Shown piece after piece: positions 40,301 through 49,076 of a stretch of 64,000 nt of DNA. Origin of the DNA: Andalucia godoyi. Lineage: Eukaryota; Discoba; Jakobea; Jakobida; Andaluciidae. The stretch spans positions 124,001 through 188,000 of the forward strand of contig VRVR01000006.1 in assembly GCA_009859145.1 (NCBI GenBank). Direction: 5' to 3'. The translations under genes were made by a program, and so were the position numbers. The notes beneath the pieces were generated by a model. That model was given only the letters and a program-made list of their open reading frames with translations, had not been told where the DNA came from and made no database searches. The first letter of the stretch is position 1. Every line of letters begins with the position of its first letter.

Positions 40301-40986
40301 TCGAAAAAGCAGAAGCGTGGAGAGGCTACAGAGGTGAGCGCAGGAAGACTGTGGTGTTCGACTACGTCACGAAAGATGAGGGGGATTCTGCGTTTTGGGA
40401 ACGCACAACTCACTTGGCAGTATTTACCATGGACTTGCGTTCCGGTAGGAAAACAGTATTCCGGCAATTTCTTCGGTTGCCAGATGGTCTTGTCATCGAA
40501 GTGTTCTCGTCGATCGAAACCCTTGGGTCGGAAGAATATTCAATCCTTCAACGGTCGTTGCTGAGACCTGCAGGAGACCAACAAGCTGGCTTGGAAGATT
40601 TCCTGGAGGGACACGTTGCCTCCCACGGATATCGCAAAGGCGCAACTGCAAATAAGCCCGGCGCGGGGAGTATGAGTCCGTCTGATGTGCGGTCGCGGGT
40701 CTCAGAGCAAGGAAGCAAATTCAAGAATTGGGCTCGTGTGAAATCGATGATTGCGGATCCTGGTTTGGAGAGCGATCCACGCAATGTCCCCGTCAGTCCA
40801 TCTCGTATCTCTCAATTACAACACGAGGAAGGTTCTGCATCACCACAGAAGCCGTCGTTTGCACGATCTCCCGCTGAGCGTCGTTCATTTGCGAATTCGG
40901 CATCTGTATCAGCTGCTGGATCATTTGTGGTTGGAGGCACACCAGTGCACGGTGCAGCTCCTGACGGCGCCGGAGTTGGTTTCTGA
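37399..40986 (+). CDS. Large C2-like, multi-TM protein, paralogue B
   Basis: 1195 aa in one exon, sharing the architecture of the divergent neighbour (starts 609 bp apart). A disordered Ser/Gln and acidic N-terminus is followed by a charged coiled coil (about 200-310). The C2-like domain (about 349-540) begins VEIKIELIRAVKDK, close to paralogue A, and ends NWFANLYFEVIHM. An acidic/Ser linker leads to four predicted membrane segments (about 752-934) opening RTIEFWTTWLLIFMLFWAR. Then comes the shared FFVPHDMEVSLNEL segment and the shared terminal domain with HLAVFTMDLRSGRKTVFRQF. It lacks the 600-residue Ser/Pro middle of A. The two may form a complex, but nothing in the sequence proves this. 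Confidence 0.85.
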   Translation: MEKQSSSRPSSRSSRPSSSQSSSRRPQSAQRPRNTEDAEPLTESSQSAPPLPSNTQENADALGLAHDGASAADLLSSSVSAANEGPEQPSYQQSLFVDRGNVDGLMALYAGNVHSKHDDDVEQQMNKEGAGYREHGEEEDGDRPDATDNEEEAPLFEHDDPEDVDAFSARVRHLPARSRVYSTIESIKDSLRRRHGAAPIDYLSELDKDVEKSGIVLGTIPVEELDRIQAEKEEELRRQSEIVEANHRKDLNDIADLELLALKRLEEDARNRERAKLERERRRDLLHERRMRNLRKSFARAKRQLTVVLNRRQTQIQSTYGILRNAMVAYGTRSGQRSSVDWSKYKRGVEIKIELIRAVKDKVPAGHFVLLTSVYERLGGALLPWKASMFGKKKGEISSAQRLLSACPLHEQFNDACEACRGLVGSTVPIAHDGQFSSVEMRFAQSLYTVAPSKRFMKPYMTFVFELVLLKDEHFRQYNQVVAWAAFPLCDPRFDVVQGKYRVPMMRGGINSKVNSYAKIESELTTSIDNWFANLYFEVIHMPRVARKRKEYDYDREFTANLLGLSAKDREEADADDGEESASSASEGEDGDDGDDAESSLLGSSSVRGSRSGTASSRRQSTAGGRGFLASRRRTSAAASVVSTATSNTHSSDGQKGVEEETVEILHDVVPGLSFLQHGNKESEVQNFFDPESASINVYTRKAKLRKQQETHAQKLERYQFAINRVEGFRAFRESSLKIMYMARAVVADLGLTEWRTIEFWTTWLLIFMLFWARIYSHYFGEWLFLNASGISVYSYDLSAVTVYLSYDVLQLNVGYTVGILCCGYLFNCMLFVLLVGISLLSQSIAGSFFAFGSQFILVFGIEVFLDEILLLIVDAAIGNTSRGDAFMLYSYYSQSSNDNLGLLGVCLTVLLFLALMIFSGFLLYNYILRVHNNGLMHDVYVRLRGANHTFFVPHDMEVSLNELRWIVEKAEAWRGYRGERRKTVVFDYVTKDEGDSAFWERTTHLAVFTMDLRSGRKTVFRQFLRLPDGLVIEVFSSIETLGSEEYSILQRSLLRPAGDQQAGLEDFLEGHVASHGYRKGATANKPGAGSMSPSDVRSRVSEQGSKFKNWARVKSMIADPGLESDPRNVPVSPSRISQLQHEEGSASPQKPSFARSPAERRSFANSASVSAAGSFVVGGTPVHGAAPDGAGVGF

Positions 40987-41089
40987 TCGGCGCGCCGCAA
41001 TTTTCTGTCGCCCATCCTGCGAATGCGGGTAACTCGGCGAGTATTGTACAGATTGCTTTCATTCATAAATTATGTGGGTATTTTTCGTC

Positions 41090-42420
41090 CTATGCTCCGT
41101 ATCCGATGTTTGACAATGTAAACGCAGTGAGGAGGATTGTCCAGTCGTGAACTGAATCCCAGTCAATGGCAGATTCGTCGTCCCACACCGTGTGCCAGAC
41201 AGACGGGAAAGGGTACGGAATCAGATGCAGCACGGGTACTCCTAATTTCACAAACGGTACGTCTATTTCAGAGCAGAAGAGAGTCAGCAAGCGCGGTGGG
41301 CCGTAAACAGAACAAGGAAGCAGAAACAGAAACAGAAACAGCGATAAACAATGACAAATACACAGAAGAAGAAGAAAAAAACATACGATCATCTTCGATA
41401 CCAAATCCATCCATTGGCACATCAGACGTCAGTTCTCGATCTGGGTGCTTTGCAAAATACCCTTTGGAACGAAGGAAGCCTTCCATTTTGCGCAAAAGGG
41501 GAAATCGGACCGAGACGGCTCTTCCATACGAATGAACGTGCACGTTCGAGTCCTTGGATCCCAGCAGATCAAGCAAGATGAGCAGAGAAATGTCGCCCAG
41601 TTTCGCGCTGGATTTCCATTTTTGCACCAAGTGACGCGAGCCATCTTTACAGAGAAGGGGAGGGGGGTAAGAAACGTCAGGACATCATCATCATCATCAT
41701 CACCATCACGATGCAACCACATAGGCTGGAAAAGGAAACGTGACATACAGAGACTGTCTTGGGCAGACCAGTCCTTGAAGGCTTCTTCGCCATCAAAAAA
41801 CACTAGATCCACACAAACAGCTGGTCGGGCATGGGATACATAGATTCTATCAAGCAAATGGCCAATCTCTAACAGTATACCCACAGATGCTGTGCTGTCG
41901 GTTGCTGCAACGAAGACAAAGTCCTTTTTGAGTTTGTTGATTCCTCCGTGGGAGAGCACATAAGTAACAGAGAAGATGAAAAATCATTCTGAAGAAGAAA
42001 AAAACATCAACGCCGGTGGCTGAGATGGCTGAATCATACCTCGAAGTACTTGGACTCCCAGTGTGCAGAAAGGACGATTCTTGCACGACAACCCTCGCTT
42101 CCAAACGACGCAATGACGTTTGTGAATTGTCTTTGTCCAAACGGCGTTGCAGCACTGAACGAGTCCCGTGACACCGAAGCGTTTTTCATGGTTTTCAACT
42201 CGGACAGCAGCAATTTGAGAGTTTCATTGTGCCCCGGCGATCCAGGATAGCGATCTCCCAATCTCAAAATGGAATAAATCGTGTTTTGCAATCGAGCATG
42301 GCTGATCTCGAATAACAGTGGTTCCCACGACTTGCTCCAAACCACGCCCTTTTTTTCCGACGAGGCAAAGCACAACGGCCCAAAAGCCAGAATAAACAAG
42401 AAAACTCTGGTGAACCGCAT
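41090..42420 (-). CDS. QPCT: Glutaminyl-peptide cyclotransferase (QPCT-like, spliced)
   Basis: Zinc-dependent enzyme that makes N-terminal pyroglutamate on secretory proteins. Exon 1 is 42040-42420 (signal peptide MRFTRVFLFILAFGPLCFA, then a domain ending AHWESKYFE). Exon 2 ends at 41749 and begins near 41945-41960. Exon 3 is 41387-41644; exon 4 is 41090-41262. Introns 2 and 3 (104 and 124 nt, both GTATGT) join perfectly and restore DSLYGSRHL and DDHVPFVKLGVPVLHLIP. Metal and catalytic residues are visible: Asp in AATDS, Glu in FFDGEEAF, Asp in LLDLLG, Asp in EDDH, His in LHLIP. The exon 1/exon 2 junction does not resolve in frame with a GT-AG pair, so a sequence error, an odd acceptor or recent damage is possible there. 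Confidence 0.85.
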
Positions 42421-42432
42421 GCCAACGTCGCT

Positions 42433-42462
42433 TCTTTTCTTTTCTTTTCTTTTCTTTTCTTC
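42433..42462. repeat. (TTTTC)n microsatellite
   Basis: Five to six pentamers 12 bp upstream of the QPCT start codon, in the 460-bp divergent interval with eS19. The same interval has a C12 run near 42759-42770 upstream of eS19. Nothing else was recognised there. Confidence 0.9.
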
Positions 42463-42880
42463 TTTTTTTCCCCCTTGGTTCTTCGCCTGATTTCTGTCCT
42501 CTTCGTCTCTCTGTCTGCCGCCGTTGTGCAGTGCGTGCTGCGGTAGCTAAACCGATGCAAAAAATCTAGTCGGTTCGTCGGGGAAATTCGGGAACCAATG
42601 AGTGCTGCATTCGGAATTAAATTCTCCGCAGAAAGAACGGTCCGGCAAGCACCTAACAAAAACGCTTGTTATGCTAACCAAAGGTCTGGGGGAGGGAAAG
42701 CTAACCCTAGGCAAGGGTTGTGCATTAGAAGTGTTTACCCTTCCCCTGCATCCTTTCCCCCCCCCCCCCTACTTCACAATAAAACTACTGATCCCCTTTC
42801 CAATTGACACAGACAATTTCCATGGAGTTTCTTCATTTGTTCGTCGACTTTTCGTGCTAGGCCATCGAGAACCCATTAGA

Positions 42881-43479
42881 ATGACTGACATTTTCTCGAA
42901 TTTTGAGCAGGGCTCTGTTACCGTCAAGGATGTTGATGCACAGAAGTTCATCGCTGCATACGCTGCACACCTCAAGAAGTCTGGTAAGCTCGAAGTTCCC
43001 AAGTGGGCCGACCTTGTCAAGACTGCCACTCAAAAGCAGCATGGTCCTTATGATGCCGACTGGTTCTTTGTTCGTTGTGGTATGTGTCTCTAGAATCGAT
43101 TCGGATTTTCATCGGGTGCAGTCTTGATCCTCTATGACTTTTCCCTGATGACATTCCACTCTGAAACATGCACTAATAACATTTATTTTCTGCTTGCTTT
43201 TTCCCGTTCACGTTTCCAACAGCATCGATTGCCCGCCGTATCTACCTCCAGCCTGGTCTCGGAATCAAGTCTCTGAACGCCAAGTACGGTGGTGCCGAGA
43301 AGATTGGCTTCCACCCCAACCGCTTCCACGCAGCGTCCGGCTCTGTGAACCGCGCCGCCATCCATGCTCTTGAGAAGTTGAAGGTTATCGAGAAGCACGG
43401 AGTTGCCGGCCGCAAGGTCTCTCGCGACGGACAAAAGGATGTCGACCGAATTGCCGTTCAGATCGCCAAGGCTCAGTAA
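42881..43479 (+). CDS. RPS19: Ribosomal protein eS19 (spliced)
   Basis: Component of the 40S head needed for 18S rRNA maturation. Exon 1 is 42881-43079 and exon 2 is 43223-43479; the 143-nt intron starts GTATGT and ends ACAG. Joined protein is 151 aa, the family's usual length. It has the [12 protein letters not shown] opening, the [17 protein letters not shown] helix, [10 protein letters not shown] before the splice, and [15 protein letters not shown] after it. The C-terminal winged-helix end is [12 protein letters not shown] and [16 protein letters not shown]. Codon use is strongly C-biased in exon 2, as in alpha-tubulin, consistent with high expression. Divergent from QPCT. Confidence 0.96.
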
Positions 43480-43913
43480 GCATTTGTCAACGTTGTTCTG
43501 TGCGTTCCGTGTAAGTTGTCATGTTGTATTGTTGTTTCGGCAAGATGTGAACTCGTCAGGAATGTGTTTACATTGGTATAAAAATTGAAAATAGACCTGC
43601 ATATGTGTGTGTGTGTGTGGAGTGCGCTTTTGCATTCTTTTGTGCATTCAAAGAACCCGGGATTGGGTGGGAAACTGTCTGTCAAGTTGTTGTTTTGCAT
43701 GAGTGTTTTGTGCGTGGTCCGATCGAAGTTTCTTGTATCGCGCTTGACGTTGCTTCATTCAACAGCCCCGCAAAAAACCAAAACAAAAAAAACATGGACT
43801 GCCCAGATTTCACCCAGTCGCGGGCTTGGCACACACACGACAGGAGATGAAGAAGAAGAAGGTATAACATAATTTTAATAATATTACATATTCTGAAATA
43901 AAGGCAAAAGGAA

Positions 43914-44807
43914 ATGTGGGGAGCAACATGGATCGCTTTGCATCCGTTCCTCAGCGGGACCGTTGCCTTAACAACAGGGATAGGAGCCGGTGCTCTTTTA
44001 GAAAAGGCAATGCCTCCGGTTGGTCCAGCAAACATCATCCTTTCGAAAGTAACATCGCGTAATGAAGCCCGATTCAGCATCTTGTCGCTCTTGGAAACTG
44101 CTGCAATGGGAGCTGCAACGCGGTCGTTTGTTCTCGTGCTCTCCAAGTGGGTCGGTCTCATCCAAGATGCCCCCGCAACTGCATCGTCGGCCGCTGCACT
44201 GAGCCGCTGGGAACCGTATCTCCTGGCCCCGATGATTGCAGCGCTATCGGGCGACACGAACAGTTTGTGGATTGCAGCTGGGACGCTGTTTGGCACAGGA
44301 CTGCTGCACATCGCATATGCATGTGCACCAAGTCTCGTTGTCGGCATCGAGGAATCGTCTCTATTGCGAATCCCACCGCAGTATGAACTTCCATTTGCAC
44401 TGCTGATGTATGCCGCAATGTTTGCACTGAAGAAGGCAATGACCCCTGCTGCCGAGTCCGTTTTTAACATTCGAAAGATCGAGTGGACTCCGGCGATGTG
44501 TGGACTTGCGATGGGTGCGCTGCATTTTGTTTCCATGCTCACAAGCGGCCATCCAATCTCCATCGTCCAGCCTATTCTGCGCCTTCTCTCCCCAACAACG
44601 CCTAGTGCAAGATCCTTTGTGTGGTCGCACCCTTACTCCGCGCTGCTGCTTGCCGGCATCGCAACCGGGTCGTTTCTCGGCTCATGGTGCTCCGGCTCTT
44701 TCCGCGTGCGAAAAAGTTCCTCGAAGAAGCGCCTCGGAATCAAGGAGCGAATCGCTCTCGCAAGCATTGGGCTCGCTATCTTTCTTGTCGTTCGATTCTT
44801 CCCCTAG
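43914..44807 (+). CDS. Multi-pass membrane protein
   Basis: 297 aa, about eight hydrophobic segments spread over the whole length, short loops, and a basic loop (RVRKSSSKKRLGIKER) before the last helix. There is a weak resemblance to the bacterial YeeE/YedE (thiosulfate uptake) half-repeat: a short SGHPISI turn, then HPYSALLLAGIATGSFLGSWCSG ahead of a basic segment, in places where that family has SGRP and LLLGIVLGAFL. This is a weak pattern match, not an assignment. The 434 bp upstream include a short (GT)n run near 43605-43620 and AT-rich DNA. Confidence 0.7.
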   Translation: MWGATWIALHPFLSGTVALTTGIGAGALLEKAMPPVGPANIILSKVTSRNEARFSILSLLETAAMGAATRSFVLVLSKWVGLIQDAPATASSAAALSRWEPYLLAPMIAALSGDTNSLWIAAGTLFGTGLLHIAYACAPSLVVGIEESSLLRIPPQYELPFALLMYAAMFALKKAMTPAAESVFNIRKIEWTPAMCGLAMGALHFVSMLTSGHPISIVQPILRLLSPTTPSARSFVWSHPYSALLLAGIATGSFLGSWCSGSFRVRKSSSKKRLGIKERIALASIGLAIFLVVRFFP

Positions 44808-45108
44808 AGAGAAATCGCATCCTTGTTTGCCATGTGCCCATTTTCTTCTTCTCTGCTATTTGTCACGTGTGTCACGCGCTGTTGCACAGTTTTGATGCAT
44901 GTGTGATGGGCGTGTCAAGTTGTGCTGTCGGCCGGTCACATGCCGAGAGAGGGAATTTGCAGAGGCCAAATCTCCAGTTCAAGCGTCACGCACTTGTGTT
45001 GTTTTGTTGTTTTGTTTTTTTAATTATATATATATGTATGTATATATTTTTGCAAGTCAACAGCAAACCCATTGGCATGAAGTGGGTCATTCTCTGAGAA
45101 TATCGAAG

Positions 45109-45738
45109 ATGAATGCTGCTTGCAGGTACGTGCAATTCGCCACCCGGCGAGGAGTTCAGAGGCTGTTCTTCGCGACTCTGACAGATCCCGCTCCGAACCG
45201 GTTGTTTGTTCTCTATGACGGCGACTGTCCGCTTTGTGTCCGGGAAATTGACTTCCTCGCGAAACGGACCCGTCGATATGCAACCTCCTCTTCCGTTGAA
45301 TTCATCGATCTGTCTCTGCTCAACATGGAACGTGATATTCGCAACAACAACAACAACAATGATATCGCTGCTGTTCCGAATGGTACTGTGTGCTCGGCTG
45401 GTTTAAGACGACTGCGAGTGTTGAATGAGAATATGACGAAAGAAGCGCAAACAGCGGTTCTCAGGCATTTTGATCCAACGTCGTCGTGGGATCGGAGGCA
45501 GCTTTTGTTGTATATGCACGCAGTCCGGGCGGACGGATCGCTTCTAAAGGGACTCGATGTCTTTGCAGAAATGTACAAACTGGCGGGATTTCCCACAATC
45601 AGCAGATTCCTCGCTTCTCCTTTTCTAAGACCTGCATTGGACACTGCGTATCGATGGTTTGCACACAACAGAGCATGGATCACTCGGCGAAAGAACTGCG
45701 AAATATGCACTGTCCCGACGTTTGTTAAAAAGCAGTGA
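45109..45738 (+). CDS. DCC-family (DUF393) thiol-disulfide oxidoreductase-like protein
   Basis: 209 aa from the ATG at MNAACRYV. The family signature YDGDCPLCVREIDFL lies near residues 36-50. It has the CxxC-like D-x-x-C-P-x-C arrangement on a predicted thioredoxin-like fold. A second family segment, LYMHAVRADGSLLKGLDVFAEMY, is near 130-155, and a Trp-rich C-terminus precedes a CEIC pair. A poly-Asn run from an AAC repeat interrupts the middle. The first 30 residues are basic and lack acidic residues, which could be a mitochondrial presequence (inference). Members' biochemical role is poorly known. Co-oriented with neighbours on both sides. Confidence 0.85.
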   Translation: MNAACRYVQFATRRGVQRLFFATLTDPAPNRLFVLYDGDCPLCVREIDFLAKRTRRYATSSSVEFIDLSLLNMERDIRNNNNNNDIAAVPNGTVCSAGLRRLRVLNENMTKEAQTAVLRHFDPTSSWDRRQLLLYMHAVRADGSLLKGLDVFAEMYKLAGFPTISRFLASPFLRPALDTAYRWFAHNRAWITRRKNCEICTVPTFVKKQ

Positions 45739-45947
45739 TTTCACAAAACGCATGTACTCGTTTCCTCGAACACAAAGATCGCCGTTCCTTTGAATTGAAG
45801 AAACCTGCACTCCACTGCGCACGGTAATAAAAGGGAAGGCGACAGGAACTGAAGTAAGGCTCTGCACACATATACGTACATGCTTTTTTAACGTCATTTA
45901 TTCTGTTTTATTGTTCTCATTGTTCTTTGACAGAATAAGAGGAGAAG

Positions 45948-47021
45948 ATGCGGTTTATTGGGCTTCCGCGGTATGTGCTGCAGCGGCATTTTGGGTCTTT
46001 GGCTCCTCCTGAAATGCACGGTGTTTCGATGAAGAGTCTGGGATTTGGGAATATTCTGCATGCGACTCTGGAGCCTGGAGCCTCGATGAAGGCGCGTATA
46101 GGTTCGTGTATTGGTCGTTCGTCAGACATGCGGGTTGAGCCAGTATTAGACGGAGTGTTATCTGCGATCTCTCGATTAATGACGGGTGCGCCGTTCTTTC
46201 TGGAGCGCTACACCGCGCAAGTGGATGTGCCTGCAGAGCTGTTTCTGAGTCCGCGAGGGTGGGATACAACGGTCATTCCGCTTGATGGAGCTCAGGAGTT
46301 TATCGTGCGTGGAGGGTCTTTTCTTGCGTGTTCGACAGCGGTCAGGTTGTCAACAACGCGGCTGCCAAGAGAGTTTCTGACGGACACAGGGCTGTTTGGG
46401 CTGCATGCTCGAGGGGTTGGGCTGCTCGCACTTGCTGGATATGGAAAGCTGCATCGCATCGAACTTACCAGTGACGAGGAATACGTGTTTAACCGTAGGA
46501 ATGTCGTTGCGTGGAGCGACTCGGTGAACATCATACCTCTCAATCCCATGCACCGATGGTCGATTTTCCTCGGTCGAAACCTGTTTGACAAGGAAAAACT
46601 GACACAGGCGTTGGCTGCGTGGTCCAATCGAAAGGCTCGATACTGCAATTTGAAAGGGCCGGGAGTTGTGTATATGACTGCTCACGTGGAACACAGACCT
46701 CCACTGATTCTGCGCTCCAAGCTCGCCAACAAGGCAAGCCCTGAAGAACTGGACTATCAACTGGTGATGGACAACATCTCTCAGCAGTACTATGCGGAAC
46801 AACAACAACAGCAGCAGCAGCAGCAGCAGCAAACCACATTTAAGCTTCCTGCGTCGACAAACGGTGGCGCTCCTGAAAAGCTCCCCGAACTCACGGCAAT
46901 TCCACTGTCGGGCACCGCTGATGTCTCCGGTTCCAGGGTACAACAACAGCAAGAAGAAGTCGCAAAGCAACTGGGTGAGAAGACGCAGAAAGAGGCGCTG
47001 GATCAACATCGTACGCTGTAA
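45948..47021 (+). CDS. AIM24-family protein
   Basis: 357 aa. It matches the AIM24 (altered inheritance of mitochondria 24) beta-helix family, which in yeast supports the inner-membrane MICOS complex. Seen here: MHGVSMKSLGFGNILHATLEPGASMKA-like opening strands in pieces, FFLERYTAQ, VIPLDGAQEFIVRGGSFLA, GLFGLHARGVGLLALAGYG and the HRWSIFLGRN block. The C-terminal 90 residues are low complexity with a Gln run from a CAG/CAA tract (about 285-297) and are not part of the family. Ends 182 bp before the convergent KCTD9-like stop. Confidence 0.82.
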   Translation: MRFIGLPRYVLQRHFGSLAPPEMHGVSMKSLGFGNILHATLEPGASMKARIGSCIGRSSDMRVEPVLDGVLSAISRLMTGAPFFLERYTAQVDVPAELFLSPRGWDTTVIPLDGAQEFIVRGGSFLACSTAVRLSTTRLPREFLTDTGLFGLHARGVGLLALAGYGKLHRIELTSDEEYVFNRRNVVAWSDSVNIIPLNPMHRWSIFLGRNLFDKEKLTQALAAWSNRKARYCNLKGPGVVYMTAHVEHRPPLILRSKLANKASPEELDYQLVMDNISQQYYAEQQQQQQQQQQQTTFKLPASTNGGAPEKLPELTAIPLSGTADVSGSRVQQQQEEVAKQLGEKTQKEALDQHRTL

Positions 47022-47203
47022 TTTCATAGTAGACAGATGCGCACATATGCATAGCCATGTGCAACCACTGAAAGGAAGGACGTCGTAATAAGAATCAATT
47101 TTTTAAATTATCATTTTTGGAAATGAAATGAATAAGCTAATGCGATAAATAAATTTTAAAAAACAAGGCAGAAACGGAATGATATTTGATCGACAGTCGT
47201 CCC

Positions 47204-48502
47204 TCAGTCTTCCTCGATGAGTGTAGACTTCGTTTCTCCGTTGGATCCTGTGTACCTTCCGCGAGAGCAATCCTGGAGCACAGAATTTGTGTTGGAATAC
47301 ATGCGTGTGGAAACCGTTCCTCGCAGGTCGCACTTGTTCAGCTTAGAATGAGCAATGTTCCAGCGATACAGAGTCGATCCTGCAAACGAGCACTGATCCA
47401 GAGAGGCATAGGAAAAGTCCACACATGTAAGTGCAGGAGTGTGTGTAAAACTGCAGTCACAAAACTTGGTGCTGAGCCCGGACGATCGCACAAACGTGCA
47501 ATCGATGAACTGCGATGCAGAAAAATCGCAGCGCACCAAGTCGGCGCTAGAGAAGTTGCAATTGATGAATCGACAGGCGGTCCACGAACACTCGTTGAAG
47601 CGCGCAGTTTCAAACTGGCTTCCAACAAACGTGAGTTTTGAAAATGAAATGCACCGAAACGCTGCAGATTTCGAGTGCCCGAAGCGCAGACCGGCAGTCA
47701 GGCTTGCATCGGCAGAGGAAAAGTCCACATTGTCCATGTGGCATCCTGCAATCTCAAATGAGACAGCCTTGGCACCCGCAAGCACCGGGCGGTTCAAAAA
47801 TCCCTCGACGATTACACTTCCGCTCAGATCCGCATTCGTGAAATCCGTTTCTTCGAGAATGCACTCTTCGAACCTCGACCGCTGCAAAATACACTCCTGC
47901 AGCTGCGCACGGCCAAAATCGCATCTGCAGAAAAACGTGTCGGACAAGTCTGCGCCCGTCATGACGCAATTTCTAAACCGTACTCGATCAAAATGCATGC
48001 CCGACAGATTCATTCTTGCAAAGCACACTCCGCTGAGTTGGATCTGCAATGCCGGCGTCTCGGGAGCCATGATTCGGGAAAAGTCGTTCAGAATGCAAAC
48101 CAGTTTTTCCATGGAAATGCTCTTTGTCCTGATCAACTCCGCAATTCCGAGTTCGGACTCGATGTGCGACGCAAGCGAAACTAATCCCAAAGACTCTGCA
48201 TCGCGAAGCAAAGTCCGTAGCTGTGCACGGGAAAACGCGCCTGCGTCCACAACAAGCGTATCACCGTGGGACCGCAGAAACGAAATGACCACGGGAAGAG
48301 CAAACGGGCTGCACGGAACAAGCCATTCTGATGCGGAACACGGTATGCAGCACGCCCGAAACGACCGACCCACGTCGGCCTTGTCAAACAAGTCTCGCTC
48401 GACAACGAACCGATCTGTGCCACAAAGCAGCGTCACAACCGCATCATTTCTGCACACACCCTCGCGACCACCGCCCACCAAACCTTGCTGCTCAGAGGAC
48501 AT
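47204..48502 (-). CDS. KCTD9-like BTB plus pentapeptide-repeat protein
   Basis: 432 aa from the ATG at MSSEQQG. A T1/BTB domain (about 20-115) has VVTLLCGTDRFVVERDLF and a Cul3-adaptor-like helix set. A linker follows (about 115-155), then a right-handed pentapeptide beta-helix to about residue 415, with A(D/N)LSxx-type units such as MTGADLSDTFF, TDFTNADLSGS and SSADLVRCDFSAS. This is the domain order of KCTD9, a proposed Cul3 substrate adaptor; the target is unknown. Upstream 15 codons in frame are probably leader. Confidence 0.88.
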   Translation of the reverse strand: MSSEQQGLVGGGREGVCRNDAVVTLLCGTDRFVVERDLFDKADVGRSFRACCIPCSASEWLVPCSPFALPVVISFLRSHGDTLVVDAGAFSRAQLRTLLRDAESLGLVSLASHIESELGIAELIRTKSISMEKLVCILNDFSRIMAPETPALQIQLSGVCFARMNLSGMHFDRVRFRNCVMTGADLSDTFFCRCDFGRAQLQECILQRSRFEECILEETDFTNADLSGSVIVEGFLNRPVLAGAKAVSFEIAGCHMDNVDFSSADASLTAGLRFGHSKSAAFRCISFSKLTFVGSQFETARFNECSWTACRFINCNFSSADLVRCDFSASQFIDCTFVRSSGLSTKFCDCSFTHTPALTCVDFSYASLDQCSFAGSTLYRWNIAHSKLNKCDLRGTVSTRMYSNTNSVLQDCSRGRYTGSNGETKSTLIEED

Positions 48503-48669
48503 TGTACGCACCCGTACGCTCTGCACACCGTAGCAGAAGAAAATCAAAAATAATTTTTATTTATTTTATTATTATTATTATTATTTTGAAAAATGAATTC
48601 ATTAAAAAATTGCAGACAAAAATGAAAGACTGGTAAAAGAGAGAGAAAGAAGAAGAAGAAACGGACATT

Positions 48670-48763
48670 TGGACATTCGGGAGACTCTCCGCATTCCGCA
48701 CATCCATCCACACACATCCATCCACACACACCCATCCACACACACCCATCCACACACACCCAT

Positions 48764-48800
<37 letters not shown>
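48670..48800. repeat. CATCCACACACA minisatellite and (CA)n
   Basis: Imperfect tandem units of about 14-16 bp (CCCATCCACACACA) run from about 48700, ending in a pure (CA)n of about 14 units to 48798. It lies in the 574-bp interval between the KCTD9-like start and the PNO1 stop. The rest of that interval is AT-rich with (ATT)n and AACAACAGC stretches; no gene is seen. Confidence 0.85.
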
Positions 48801-49076
48801 GCGCCCTCTGCTTGTGAGAAACGCGGTATTTATGAATGGCAGAATATTGTACGTACCGCTTCAGACGAGTCATCCGCAGCATGCTGGTGCTGTTGTTCTT
48901 CTTGTTGTCTTCCTTTTATTTTTATTTTTATTTCTTCGCAATATAACGAAGGACGATAAGAAAAAACAACAACAGCAACGACAAACAAAAACAAAAACAG
49001 TACTATGTACATGACTCCTGACAGAAAGGGGAACGTAATCAAACATGGTGTGCTGCTGTGGAGTTCGCAGTTGTCT

